The notes under the pieces were generated by a model, which ran no database searches, was not told the origin of the DNA, and saw only the letters and a list, made by a program, of their open reading frames with translations. The translations under genes and the position numbers were made by a program. Below, in pieces: positions 10,870 through 21,768 of a stretch of DNA of 64,000 nt. Origin of the DNA: Ovis canadensis (taxonomy: Eukaryota; Chordata; Mammalia; Artiodactyla; Bovidae); the NCBI RefSeq assembly GCF_042477335.2, contig NC_091263.1, positions 15,411,501 to 15,475,500 of the forward strand. Direction: 5' to 3'. Positions within the stretch are counted from its first letter, which is position 1; each line of letters opens with the position of its first letter.

Positions 10870-11510
10870 AAACCAGTTTTACAACAAATGCTAAAGGGAT
10901 TTCTCTAGGCAGGAAACACAAGGGAAGGAGAAGATCTACAAAAAAATAAACCCCAAACAACTAACAAAATGGTAATAGGATCATACAGATGGATAATTAC
11001 CTTATATGTAAATGGATTAAATGCACTGACCAAAAGACATAGACTAGCTGGGCTGATAAAAAAAAATCAAGACCGGTATATATGTTGTTTACAAGAGACC
11101 CACCTCAGACCTAGGGACACTTACAGACTGAAAGTAAGGGTATAGGAACAAAGTATTCCAAGCAAACGGAATTTATAAGAAAGCTGGAGTAGCAATACTC
11201 ATATCAGACAAAATAGACTTCAAAACAAAGACAAAGACGATGTAAGAGGTGCAGACTGGGGCCCCCTGAGGTGCTAGTGCCCTTATAGGAAGAGGTGCCA
11301 GAGAGCTTGCCTTTTGCCTCTGTTTCTGCCATGTGGGTAAGCAGTGAAGAGTCTGCTCTCTGCAAGGTCAGGAAGAGGCTTCAGGACCTGAGTCTACCTT
11401 CACTTTGACTTTGGATTTCTCAGCCCCCAGAACTGTGAGAAATAAATGTATGTTGTTTAAGCCACTTGGTCTGTGGTGTGATTTTACAAGTCTTAAGCTG
11501 ACTAAGACTC

Positions 11511-12284
11511 CCTGGCTGCGGAGGGGCTATGTCGTCCCATCCTTGGTGAGCCAGGAACCTGTGTGCTCAGCTCGACTCCCCGCCAGCCACATCCTCTGGC
11601 GGCCTGAAGCCCCAGCACTGCTTTCTCCTTCCATGGCCAGCTCCCAGGAGACCACGCTGTAAGGATTCGTTCTGAGGGGGAGAGAGGAAGAAAAGCAAAC
11701 AAAACGAAAAACCGCGAAATGTTTTGTTGTGAGTGGAGGGATTGGAACTGAGAAACATTAAATTTTGTCCCAGAACAACTGCCAAAATAATATATATTCA
11801 TTATGGAAAGCCAAGCAACACAGAAGGGTAGAAAATAGAACATAAAGTCATTCCTTGCCACATTATTATTTCACATATTGCTCCCTATTCACAGTTCTCC
11901 AGCATGAATGGGCTGACATTACTGTTCCCAGATGGCTTCCAGACTGTGTCCACAAACCCCCACATACACTCGCACTCAAAGGTAGGTATATATAGAAATA
12001 TAAGCTTTCCAAAAGCACAAAAATGCTATTTAGCAACTTGCTTTATTTCATGTAGAACTGTATCATGGGGATATATCTCCATATTCATGTGGATCTCTCC
12101 TATTCTCTCTCACAACTGCTCAGAGTCCCATATTATGAATGCTGCACGATTCATTTGATAATTTCTCTTTTGATAGATATTAAAATTTAAAAAGATTTTC
12201 TTTATTACAAATAATGTTCTGGTGAACACTTTTATTCATATATTTGTATAATTTGTATATTTGTATAATTGTTTGAATATTTGT
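11511..12284. other. Intergenic DNA, nothing recognised
   Basis: No repeat or gene is recognised. TTTGTATAATTTGTATATTTGTATAATTG (12243-12271) is a short degenerate tandem. Confidence 0.5.
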
Positions 12285-12630
12285 CTCCAACTGGCAAAAC
12301 AAAATACCACAGACTGGGGGCTTAAACAGCAGACACTGACTTCTCACAGTTCTGGAGGCTGGGAGTGTGGAATCAGGGTGCCAGAGTAGTCAAGTTCTGG
12401 TGGGAACTCTTCCTGGCTTGCGGACAGCTGCCTTCTCACTATGTCCTCATGCGGCAGAGAGCATGTGAGCTCTGGCCCCTCTCCTCTTACAAGGACACTA
12501 ATCCCAATGCGAGGTCTTAACCTCCTGACTTCACTTAACCCTAACTACCCGCAAAGGCCCAGCCTTCAAATACCAGCATGAGGTCTTCAACATGAATTTG
12601 GGGTGGGGAGAGGTTCGGTCAATCACAGTA
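12285..12630 (-). repeat. MLT1-type LTR, antisense
   Basis: AAAATACCACAGACTGGGGGCTTAAAC, TTCTCACAGTTCTGGAGGCTGGGA, TTACAAGGACACTAATCCCAATG and CTTCAACATGAATTTGGGGTGGGG are the reverse complement of an MLT1 LTR, end to end but diverged. Confidence 0.75.
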
Positions 12631-12639
12631 TTTTCCATG

Positions 12640-12750
12640 CATGTTAGTTTCTAAGTCGTGTTTGACTCTTTGCGACCCCACAGACTGTCTAGCGTGCCAG
12701 GCTCCTCACTTCATGGAATTTTCCAGGCAAGAATACTGGAGTGGGAGTTT
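12640..12750 (-). repeat. Bov-tA fragment
   Basis: GTCGTGTTTGACTCTTTGCGACCCC and TTTTCCAGGCAAGAATACTGGAGTGGG form an antisense BovA half. The tRNA half is missing. Confidence 0.8.
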
Positions 12751-12817
12751 ATTTCTACAAATATGAAATTACCCTATCAAAGGATATGCACATTTAAACT
12801 TTTTTGAAGATTTATTT

Positions 12818-13100
12818 AATTTGATTAATTTACTTAATATTTTTGGCTGTGGTGGGTCTTCATTGCTGCTTGTGGACTTTTGAGTTGTGAGGAAAGGGAG
12901 CTGCTCTCTAGCTGTAGGGCTCAGGTTCCCCCTGCGGTGGCCTCTCTTGCTACAGGGTTGGGGCTCTAGAATGCAAGCTCAGTAGTCGTGGTGCACAGAG
13001 TTAGTTGCCCCATGACATGTGGGATCTTCCCAGAGTAGGGATCCATGCCCCCTGCATTGCAGGCAGACTCTCAACCACTGGACCACCAGGGAAGACCCAC
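12818..13100 (-). repeat. CHR-type tRNA-Glu SINE
   Basis: TTTTTGGCTGTGGTGGGTCTTCATTGCTGC, GTGGGATCTTCCCAGAGTAGGG and TCAACCACTGGACCACCAGGGAAGACC form an almost complete antisense copy. Confidence 0.85.
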
Positions 13101-13120
13101 ATTTAAACTTTTTTGTTGTT

Positions 13121-13210
13121 TTTGGACAGTCACTCTGTCGTGTTCGACTTTTTCCGGTGTGATGGACTGCAGCATGCCAGGCGTCCCTGTACTTCACTGT
13201 CTCCTGGGGT
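13121..13210 (-). repeat. BovB 3' fragment
   Basis: CAGTCACTCTGTCGTGTTCGAC and ATGGACTGCAGCATGCCAGGCGTCCCTGT are antisense to the BovB 3' end; about 90 bp. Confidence 0.7.
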
Positions 13211-13357
13211 TTTACTGACCTCCAAAAGTTTATGATACTTTATATTTCTATCAACATGTGAAGAAAAGGGTTTATAATTTCATTTTAATTGGCATTTTCT
13301 TGACTATTAGTGAGGCCAAGCGCATATTTCCGTGTTATTAGTCATTTGTAATTTCCC

Positions 13358-14615
13358 CATTTTGTTCAGTCTCTAAGCCTTGTCTGATTTTGTGACCCCC
13401 ATGGACTGCAGCATGCCAGGTCTCCCTGTCCTTCACCATTTCCCAGAGTTTGCTCAGACTCATGTCTATTGAGTTGGTGATGCCATGCAATTATCTCATC
13501 CTCTGTTGCCCGCTTCTCCTCCTGCCTTCAATCTTTCCCAGCATCCAGGTCTTTTCCAATGAGTCAGTTCTTTGCATCAGGTGGCCAAAGTTTTGGAGCT
13601 TCAGCTTTACCATCAGTCCTTCCAATGAATATTCAGGGATGATTTTCTTCAGAATTAACTGGTTTGATCTCCTTGCTGTTCAAGGGACTCTCAAAAAGTC
13701 TTCTTCAGCACCACAGTTTGAACGCATCAATTCTTTGGCGCGGTGCTTAGCCTTCTTTGAGGTTCAACTCCACATCCATACACAACTACTGGAAAAACCA
13801 TGGCTTTGACTGTATGGACTTCTGCTGGCAAAGTGATGTCTCTGCTCTTTAATATGCTGTCTAGGTTTGTCATAGCTTTTCTTTCAAGGAACAAGCATCT
13901 TTTAATTTCATGGCTGCAGTCATCACCCAAAATGATTTTGGAGTCCTAGAAAATAAAATCTGCCACTGTTTCCATTTTTTCTCTATTTGCCATGAAGTGA
14001 TGGGACTAAATGCCATGATCTTAGTTTTTTGCAATGTTGAGTTTTAAGCCAGCTTTTCCACTCTCCTCTTTTAACCTCATTATGAAGCTCTTTAGTTCCT
14101 CTTCACTTTCTGCCATTGGGTGGTATTATCTGCACATCTGAGGTTGTTGATATTTTCCCTAGAAACCTTGATTCTAGCTTATGATTCATACAGCCCAGTA
14201 TTTTGCATAATGTACACTCCATTAAGGTTAAATAAGCAGGGTGACAATATACAGCCTTGTTGCACTCCTGTCCTGATTTTGAACCAGTCCATTGTTCCAT
14301 GTCCAGTTCTAACTGTTGCTTCTTGACCTGCATACAGGTTTCTCAGGAGGCAGGTAAGCTAATATGGTATTTGCATCTCCTAAAGAATCTTCCACAGTTT
14401 GCTGGATCCACACAGTCAAAGGCTTTAGCACAGTCAATGAAGCAGAAGTTTTTCTGGAATTCTCTTGTTTTTCTATGATTCAACAGATGTTGGTAATTTG
14501 ATCTCTGGTTTCTCTGCCTTTTCTAAATCCAGTTTATACATCTGGAAGTTTTTGGTTCACATACTGTTGAAGCATAGTTTGAAGGATTTTGAAAATTACC
14601 TTGCTATCATGTGAA
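13358..14615 (-). mobile_element. BovB LINE fragment, 1.26 kb, dead
   Basis: Antisense to BovB from the 3' end (TTCAGTCTCTAAGCC, ATGGACTGCAGCATGCC) through the C-terminal region to the RT domain near 14600. The frame is broken by several stops and indels. The order of blocks is collinear with the intact copy at 9165. Confidence 0.92.
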
Positions 14616-15036
14616 TGTGAGTAATTGTATCATGAATTGTCCATTTATACACTGTCAGAGTCTTAGTAGGGTGTTTTACATTTGTATGAGTCTGTTGGGC
14701 TTCATATTTTAATCCCTAACATTAATCCCTGATACCCCTCAAGGTTTTTTCTCCTTATATGAATTTTGACTTTTTATTGTGTTATTTTTTTTCTTTAAAA
14801 ACTAAAGAGAAAAATTTAGGTGGACGTGATGACAGTCCTTTCCTCCCTGTCTTTGGAATTATGTTATTATGTGTCAGCATCACTTTGCCTGAGTTTCAAG
14901 AATATTCACATACATTTTACCCAGTTGTTTGATTTCTTTTAGGTTTAGATCTTTAGTCCAACTGGAATTTGAAGTAGATCTCTAATTAATTTTCAAAGGT
15001 ATAAACATTTTCTCTAAAATCATTCATTGGGGAGCC
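14616..15036. other. AT-rich intergenic DNA
   Basis: Possibly old antisense L1; no clear element or gene. Confidence 0.35.
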
Positions 15037-15247
15037 TTCTCCCCTGGTGGCTCAGATGGTAAAGAAACTGACTGCAGTGTGGGAGACCTGGGTTCGATCC
15101 CTGAGTTGGGAAGATTCCCTCAAGAAGGAAATGGCAACCCACTCCCGTAGTCTTGCCTGGGGAATTTCATGGGCAGAGGAGCCTGGCGGGCTACAGTCAA
15201 TGATATTGCAGAGTCAGACAAGGCTGAGCGACTAAACACACTTTCAT
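15037..15247 (+). repeat. Bov-tA SINE
   Basis: A complete plus-strand copy: CCCCTGGTGGCTCAGATGGT (A box), GGTTCGATCCC (B box), GAAATGGCAACCCACTCC, ending AGACAAGGCTGAGCGACTAAACACACTTTC. Confidence 0.93.
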
Positions 15248-15844
15248 TCTTCCGCTGTCTGGAAATGGCATCACCATCACATGCTACATTTCCGTGTGCA
15301 CATCTGTTTCCAAAATTCTATTTTTTTCCATTAATTATTTCCTGTGGCTACATTGGTCCTAGGTAGCTTTAATTATTTTAGATTTATGTAGTGTATTTTT
15401 ATATCATTGATATCATTTCTCAGTTGCTTTCCAAATGTTCTTAGCTGCTGTCATGCATTTTCTTTTTTAGATTCCAAGTTCTAAAATTTCTACTTCCCAA
15501 AATAATCACTGAAATTTTCAAGTGAATTGCATTGACTTTACCTTATAATTAGGAGAGAATTGATACTTTAACATGATTAAGTACTCATATCCATGAATAC
15601 AATATATATTTTAAGTCTTCTTTTATGCCTCAGCAAAGTTCTATACTTTCTGTTTTCATACTGTTCTTGCACATTTAAGTTTACATCCAGTTATTTTGTA
15701 GTTTTAATTGCTATTTTAAATGGGATTATTTTCCATTACTTTGTTTAATTAATGATTGATTGTATATAGGATTAATGACATTTACTTATGGACTGAATTT
15801 TTTTATTTTATTAATTTTGTTAATAATTGCTTTCATTCCATGGT
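15248..15844. other. AT-rich intergenic DNA
   Basis: Very AT-rich; probably decayed antisense L1, but I see no diagnostic block. Confidence 0.3.
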
Positions 15845-16050
15845 TTGGGATCAGCAAACTTCCTCTGTGAAGGGACAGATAGGAAATATTTTGGCTTTGC
15901 AGGAGCTCTGTTGCCCCTAATTGGCTCTGCAGCTGTAGTGTGAAAGCAGCCCTAGGCAATAAATGTGACCATGTTCCAATAAAGCTTTATTTACAAACTA
16001 GTCTGCTGGCTAGATTTAACTCTTGGGCATGGAACAAGGTTTGCTGACTA
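15845..16050 (+). repeat. hAT-Charlie-type DNA transposon fossil
   Basis: GGGATCAGCAAACTTCCTCTGTGAAGGGACAGATAGGAAATATTTTGGC-type order, then GTTCCAATAAAGCTTTATTTACAAA and GTTTGCTGACTA. The ends form imperfect inverted repeats (CAGCAAAC / GTTTGCTG). Confidence 0.7.
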
Positions 16051-16439
16051 TATTCTATGGATGCAAATATTTTGTATATGAATAATATGTTTTTCCTTGT
16101 CTCCAAAGCAGTGAATTTCAGAAGAGTATTCAATAACGGAAGTGATAAAGCCACTTGTTCTTTATTTGGTATTTGGGATTGTGTTGGTATTTCACCATTA
16201 AGGTCAATGCTTCTTATTCTTTTAAAATTTTTGGTAGATATTTTTACCTAGCTAAAGGTGTTTTCATCTTTTCTTAGGTTACTAAGAAATTTTAGTAGCA
16301 GTGTGATTGAATTTTATCAAATCTTTTGTGAATCTCTTAATATTCACATTTTCCCTATTATTCTCTTCATGAATATAAATAAAATATCTTATATGAACTG
16401 TCCTTGAATTAATGGAATAAATAATTCCATTTCTTGTAT
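16051..16439 (-). repeat. Old L1 (antisense), left part
   Basis: GATTGAATTTTATCAAATCTTTTGTGAATC and CCTTGAATTAATGGAATAAAT resemble antisense L1 ORF2 of old subfamilies. It continues after the BovB at 17408. Confidence 0.5.
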
Positions 16440-17407
16440 TTCATTCAGTTCAGTTCAGTTCAGTTCAGTCGCTCAGTCGTGTCCGACTCTTTGCGACCCC
16501 ATGAATTGCAGCACGCCAGGCCTCCTTGTCCATCACCAACTCCTGGAGTTCACTCAGACTCACATCCATCGAGTCAGTGGTGCCATCCAGCCATCTCATC
16601 CTCTGTCATCCCCTTCTCCTCCTGCCCCCAATCCCTCCCAGCATCAGAGTCTTTTCCAATGACTCAACTCTTCACATGACGTGGCCAAAGTACTGGAGTT
16701 TCAGCTTTAGCATCATTCCTTCCAAAGAAATCCCAGAGCTGATCTCCTTCAGAATGGACTGGTTGGATCTCCTTGCAGTCCAAGGGACTCTAAAAAGTCT
16801 TCTCCAACACCACAGTTCAAAAGCATCAATTCTTCAGTGCTCAGCTTTCTTCACAGTCCATCTCTCACATCCATACATGACCACAGGAAAAACCATAGCC
16901 TTGACTAGACGGACCTTAGTCGGCAAAGTAATGTCTCTGCTTTTGAATATGCTATCTAGGTTGGTCATAACTTTCCTTCCAAGGAGTGAGCATCTTTTAA
17001 TTTCATGGCTGCAGTCACCATCTGCAGTGATTTTGGAGCCCCCCAGAATAAAGTCTGACACTGTTTCCACTGTTTCCCCATCTATTTCCCATGAAGTGAT
17101 GGGACCAGATGCCATGATCTTCGTTTTCTGAATGGTGAGCTTTAAGCCCACTTTTTCACTCTCTTCTTTCACTTTCATCAAGAGGCTTTTTAGTTCCTCT
17201 TCACTTTCTGCCATAAGGGTGGTGTCATCTGCATATCTGAGGTTATTGATATTTCTCCCAGCAATCTTGATTCCAGCTTGTGCTTCTTCCAGCCCAGCGT
17301 TTCTCATGATGTACTCTGCATAGAAGTTAAATAAGCACGGTGACAATATACAGGCTTGATGTACTCCTTTTCCTATTTGGAACCAGTCTGTTGTTCGGAT
17401 TTCTATA
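16440..17407 (-). mobile_element. BovB LINE, 0.97 kb, 5'-truncated, young
   Basis: It starts at (TTCAG)n and GCTCAGTCGTGTCCGACTC and ends at CCTATTTGGAACCAGTCTGTTGTTC. A coding-strand frame of 194 codons (16834-17418, minus) keeps SPCLFNFYAEYI and RYADDT. It appears inserted in an old antisense L1, whose sequence resumes beyond 17408. Confidence 0.93.
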
Positions 17408-17580
17408 TCTACATTCATAAATGAAGCTACAGTTTTCTTTCTGTAATATTTCTTTGATTTTTAAAATACTATTCTAAGTTTTGTAGAATGAACTGGGAAA
17501 CTCCCCATCTTTTTTAATGTTTTGAAACACTTTAATTGATATGAAAATTAACTATTTCTTTTTCAGGTTTGCTAAAATGT
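17408..17580 (-). repeat. Old L1 (antisense), right part
   Basis: TTTGTAGAATGAACTGGGAAACTCCCC resembles the antisense L1 stretch that normally follows the block seen at 16260-16430. Confidence 0.45.
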
Positions 17581-20132
17581 CCAGAAATCATTTGAGTTTA
17601 GTACTCTTCAGTGAAGTGTTGTGCCATTTCCATTTTGTCTGTTATTTATTGATCTTTATGAAACAGAGCCTCTTTGTCCTGGTGGCTAAAGGCTGTGTGC
17701 TATGTGGAGTCCATCCATTTAGACTTGCCCTTATGGAAACTGTTCAGCTGAGTGGATGTGAGACCAGAAGAAACTCATCATAGGTTAGCATATGCTCCCA
17801 TTTCTGCTTGGTTCCAGAATGGTTAAATTATACAATAGAGAAAGATAGAGGGGAAGCAGAAAAGGCAGAAGCGGCAAGCTCCTTAGAGAGAAAATAATTG
17901 GAAAGGAGAAATGCCGAGCTACTCTGGAATAGAATAGACGGCAGGTACCCCTCCAACTTCTCCTTCCACCCAGAGGGAGCAGGGCTGGGCTTTTTAATGG
18001 CATCACTGGTTCAAGGGAAGAAGAGGTTTTTCATTTTGGAAAATTGGGTGGGCCTTTCAAAGGCTCCTGGGAACTTTGGACCGCCCCCCCCCCCCAATCC
18101 CGTCCGGGGCAAACTGACAGGTCATCGTTGCTGGCCACAGCAGATTCAGTCCCAGGTGTTGGGGTCCTGGGCTGTAATCCTAGCTGCATCCCCCCCACAC
18201 CCTTGGATCCCGGGATGCAGCCTTTCCTGGGGGAGGGGTAGGAAGTATGGCAGAGGGTCCCTGCAGCCTGCCTTCCCTTCTCATGCTGGTGTGGGGGGCA
18301 GGCACCTAGGGAATCCTCCCCTAAGCCCTGGTCAGCAGCACCTTCTCCATAAGACCACCTGAGAGCCCAGGGCAACCTGCTGTGCATGGGGGAGCAACCG
18401 GCGGAGGACAGAATGGTTGGCCAGAGGCTCTGTCTGTCCTGCAGCTGACCCACACGTGTGAGGGGCTTGGACGGGATAGATCTGTGCTTGGGCTTGTTTT
18501 ACTCCAGGAATGGAGTAAAATGTATAAAAGATGTATTTGTGTTTTCTTTAAAACCTAGCATCCAGGGCAGGGAGGAAGAGACTGCAGGCAGAACCAGTGG
18601 AGAGACCTCAGGGCAGATACGGCGTCCCCCACGGTTGCGTCTCTCAGTGTGCCTGGTGGGCCAGAGGGGCAGGCCTCCTTCCAGTTACAAACTACAAATG
18701 GATGCCCGCAGGCTCTTTATTATAATTTGTTTACTGTTTTTTGAGATCAGAGCAAAAATTAGATGTGATACAGCTTTCCTACCCCAGGTTTTTAAGGTCC
18801 TTTTTTGCGTGTGGAGGAAGGCCCTGAACAGCCTGAAGGAGCCAGGATCCAGCGGAGCCAGCAGAACGGGCCGCAGGAGGCCCTGCCCAAGGCCTGAGCT
18901 AGGGGAGAGCCACACAAACGCAGGAAGAACCAGCGACTCGTACTTTTCAGACTCTCCTCTACTTGGCAAAGCTTTTCTCTCTCCAGAGAGCTGTGATTAC
19001 TTTTACAAGATTTTTGGCCCAAACGCAAAATCTCTTCAAGCTGAAACCCCGTCTGCACTGAGCTTCAGCTACAGATCGGGGGGCAGAAGGAGGGAGACTG
19101 AGGGGCTGGTGTACTTGTTCTCAGGTGAGGGTGTCAGCCTCTGGATGAAAGCCGTGGCCTTCCCCAGGGGGTGAAGGTTCCAGGCAGCCAGGCCCCAAGA
19201 CATGGTCCGTGTACCTGAGTTTCCTGACCTTCCTTCCATGGCTCAGCCCTGATGGAAGGCTGTGATGCTGAGAGGCTCATGCCGTCCAGGGTGCTGTGTG
19301 TGAGGGCGGTGGGAGCTCGGTGAGGCCAGGAGCCCGAGGAGGTCTGGGTGGGGGGTGTCCCACAGGGATACTGTATGGACTTATTCTCCCAGAACCTAGT
19401 TATCCTGAAGTCCTGCTCCCACCTGTACGATAGCCTCCCTCAACCTGCGTTTGTAAGTGATAATCGTCTTCTGGATGAACCATGTTAAACAAAGCTGCAG
19501 TTTTTCTGGTGATGGGAGTCACCCCAAGCATCAGGGAGACTGTGGCACAGGAGGACCTTGGGGTGGCCCCCGGGGAGGTAGGGCGGGTTCCAGGTGCTGG
19601 CCGGCCTGTGGCAATCCCCCACCAGCACCCGCCTCCCGCCTGTGCACACCATTCTCCTGCACCCACTCTTAAGGGCAGTTCGAATGCCCTTGAATCCCTT
19701 AGCTCTTCAAGGATTTCATCTCAATACAACAACTTCCCTCAGCACTAGTCATTTCTTGATGGGCTCAGAAGGGCTCCCCCCAGGCCCAGAGTGGGGGTCT
19801 TCCCCATGGAGGAGCACTGCTGGGGAAGAGTTGGAGCAGCTGGGCCTGAGGCCCTGCACACATGGTTGTGGTGTGTTAATGCCTCAGACTTCCAGTGTTT
19901 ATGACTGAGCAGAACTACAACTTGCTATAGAATCATCATCAAGGAATTCCCTCTTGGCTCTGGAAGGAGAAGAGACTATGCAGGGAATCTGGGAAGGTTT
20001 GCCCTATATTACAAGGTGCCGGGACGGTCAACTCAGGCTCAGGAACCCTCCACTAATTGAAGTGCATCAGGCCCTGAGGTGTGGATGGGAGAGTGGGGAG
20101 CCTGTGGGGCAGAGATCACATGGTAACTCTCC
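17581..20132. other. Repeat-poor intergenic DNA downstream of EGFR
   Basis: Few repeats and a GC-richer part at 17900-19200 with a C-run at 18083-18094. The 238-codon plus-strand frame at 18458-19174 has no domain or family resemblance and no splice or promoter context. I see no gene. Confidence 0.5.
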
Positions 20133-20192
20133 ATAATTTCTCAATTTTGCAGTTTTGAAACTAAAACTGCTCTAAAAATAAAGTTTATTAAT
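20133..20192 (+). repeat. Old L1 3'-end fragment
   Basis: The block AAAACTGCTCTAAAAATAAA preceded by an AATTTCTCAATTTTGC-type stretch matches the 3' terminus typical of ancient mammalian L1 (L1M) elements. It runs antisense to EGFR at its presumed distal end. Confidence 0.5.
20177..20189 (-). promoter_or_regulatory. Candidate distal poly(A) signal of EGFR, overlapping plus-strand hexamer
   Basis: The 13 bases AATAAAGTTTATT give AATAAA on the plus strand (20177-20182) and AATAAA on the minus strand (20184-20189), separated by one base. The minus copy lies where the long EGFR 3' UTR should end. The plus copy matches the 3' end of an old L1. Confidence 0.5.
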
Positions 20193-20828
20193 TAACTTTA
20201 AAAAGTTGTCAGGAAAGGACAATCTACAGTAGGTCAGATATGATTAATAACTATTATCAACACTGCATTGTTAACAAGAATACAATGTTTTTATAAGATA
20301 CTTATGAGTAAAGAACATGAATAGTATACATCTAATTTTTTAATACTCCATATACAATCAACATGTTTTGATCAATAGTGTAAACCATATAAAACAGAAT
20401 CTTCCTTTCCATTTGTACAAATATTGATTTCATCATGGGAAAACTTTATAATGTTAAAATGTACCATATATTAGAGGCTATAAAGCTAATTGCTTGCTTG
20501 TTTTAAAAATGGAATTACTGCTGCCTGAGGCTACTTGATTACATCATCACCTCTAATATGTCATCAGATCCACAGTACGTCTTCCTTTCCAAAGTTTCAT
20601 ATCATACAGCAAGATTACTTTGTAGCCAAAGTAAGTCAAAAGGATTTCTTTAAGAAAAAAATAAGTAAATGCACCTAAAAATGCAGTTTCATCTACCAGG
20701 TGATAGAGTAGGGATTCTTAGTACTTCTGCTGGCAATTCAGACAGGAATTTGTAACCTCAGAGGGCATACTGCACTTGTGGAAGAGAAAATAATACTAGT
20801 TATTGCTTCAGTTTTTATCCTATATATT

Positions 20829-21240
20829 TATCAGTTCAGTTCAGTTCACTTCAGTCGCTCAGTCGTGTCTGACACTTTGTAACCCCATGGATCACAGCAC
20901 GCCAGGCCTCCCTGTCCATCACCAACTCCCGGAGTTCACCCAAACTCATGTCCATTGAGTCGGTGATGCCATCCAGCCATCTCATCCTCTGTCGTCCCCT
21001 TCTCCTGCCCCCAATCCCTCCCAGCATCAGAGTCTTTTCCAATGAGTCAACTCTTCGCATGAGGTGGCCAAAGTACTGGAGCTTCAGCTTTAGCATCATT
21101 CCTTCCAAAGAAATCCCAGGGCTGATCTCCTTCAGAATGGTCTGGTTGGATCTCCTTGCAGTCCAAGGGACTCTTGAGTCTTCTCCAACACCACAGTTCA
21201 AAAGCATCAATTCTTCAGTGTTCAGCTTTCTTCACAGTCA
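20829..21240 (-). repeat. BovB LINE 3' fragment inside EGFR 3' UTR
   Basis: A 0.41-kb 5'-truncated BovB whose coding strand is minus, the same as EGFR. It starts at the TCAGTTCAGTTCA terminus and covers the C-terminal part of the BovB reading frame. TATATATT and TATATATA at the two edges (20821 and 21241) look like a short target-site duplication. It is ruminant-specific and relatively young, with few breaks. Confidence 0.85.
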
Positions 21241-21647
21241 TATATATAAAGCATTTAGCAGGAATCCTCTTGTTGGCTTTTGTTTTGTAAGCACCGTCCA
21301 ACTGCACATGCAGTGTCCTTGCCATATCCCTTTGTGACTAACTGAGTCCATGTCTCCTTTCTCCCTGGGCAGTGATGGCTGCGCAGTGGCCGGAGGCAGG
21401 GCAGCCACTGGTTGACAAGTAGCAAGGATGCTTGCTATCCATCTGCCTTTGACAGAGGACATGGAAGAAGGGGTCTGCTTTACATTTCTTTTTCATTGAT
21501 GGATTAGGCCCTCTCCCCATCCATTCAGGGTCCTGACCCACAGCAACGGATGCTGGGGTCTTTGTGCTTAGAGTTCGCCCAATGCTGATGTACCTACACG
21601 TGGAGAATCTACCTGCAAGTCCACACACCTGTGGCAAATCCCTAGGC

Positions 21648-21768
21648 TGGTGGTTCTCAGCTTTGGCTGTACCTCAGAATGATTTTAGGAGCTTTACAAA
21701 GTATAAATCCTGGGTTTCACTCACCTGAGGCACTGTTGGGCCTCAAGATTTTCAAAAAGCGCCCCTTC
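21648..21768. repeat. MER5-like DNA transposon fossil
   Basis: GGTGGTTCTCAGCTTTGGCTGTACCTCAGAAT followed by GGAGCTTTACAAA matches the left half of MER5A-type hAT elements, with the right half decayed. Confidence 0.55.

Larger units (their letters stand above)
8871..11253 (+). mobile_element. L1 internal fragment, split by a BovB
   Basis: The left part (8871-9164) is the end of L1 ORF1 (CTACAACCAAAAATACTCTACCC). The right part (10870-11253) is the ORF1-ORF2 interval and ORF2 start (AAGACATAGACTAGCTGGGC; TACAAGAGACCCACCTCAGA). There is no L1 3' end or A-tail, yet the flanks are duplicated. It is nested in the MLT1. Confidence 0.88.
8738..11510 (+). repeat. MLT1-type LTR split by an L1/BovB insertion
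   Basis: The left part (8738-8870) is TATAGACTGAATATTTTTATCC, then ATATGTTGAAACCCTGACC. The right part (11254-11510) is GTGCCCTTATAGGAAGAGGTG, then CAGAACTGTGAGAAATAAATG. Together they make one plus-strand MLT1 (MaLR) solo LTR. The sequence around GACTGGGGCCCC (8848-8859 and 11254-11265) is duplicated at the break. Confidence 0.85.

Noticed and set aside
15037-15110. tRNA gene suggested by A-box and B-box motifs
   Set aside because: It is the tRNA-derived head of a Bov-tA SINE; no intact cloverleaf, and the SINE body follows directly.
16526-17131. 201-codon plus-strand ORF
   Set aside because: It is the reverse strand of a young BovB coding region.
18458-19174. 238-codon plus-strand ORF
   Set aside because: No recognisable domain, biased composition, no splice or promoter context; consistent with chance in GC-richer DNA.
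1-20160. A second protein-coding gene downstream of EGFR
   Set aside because: No exon with family similarity and splice sites was found; the open frames are transposon-derived or short and unsupported.
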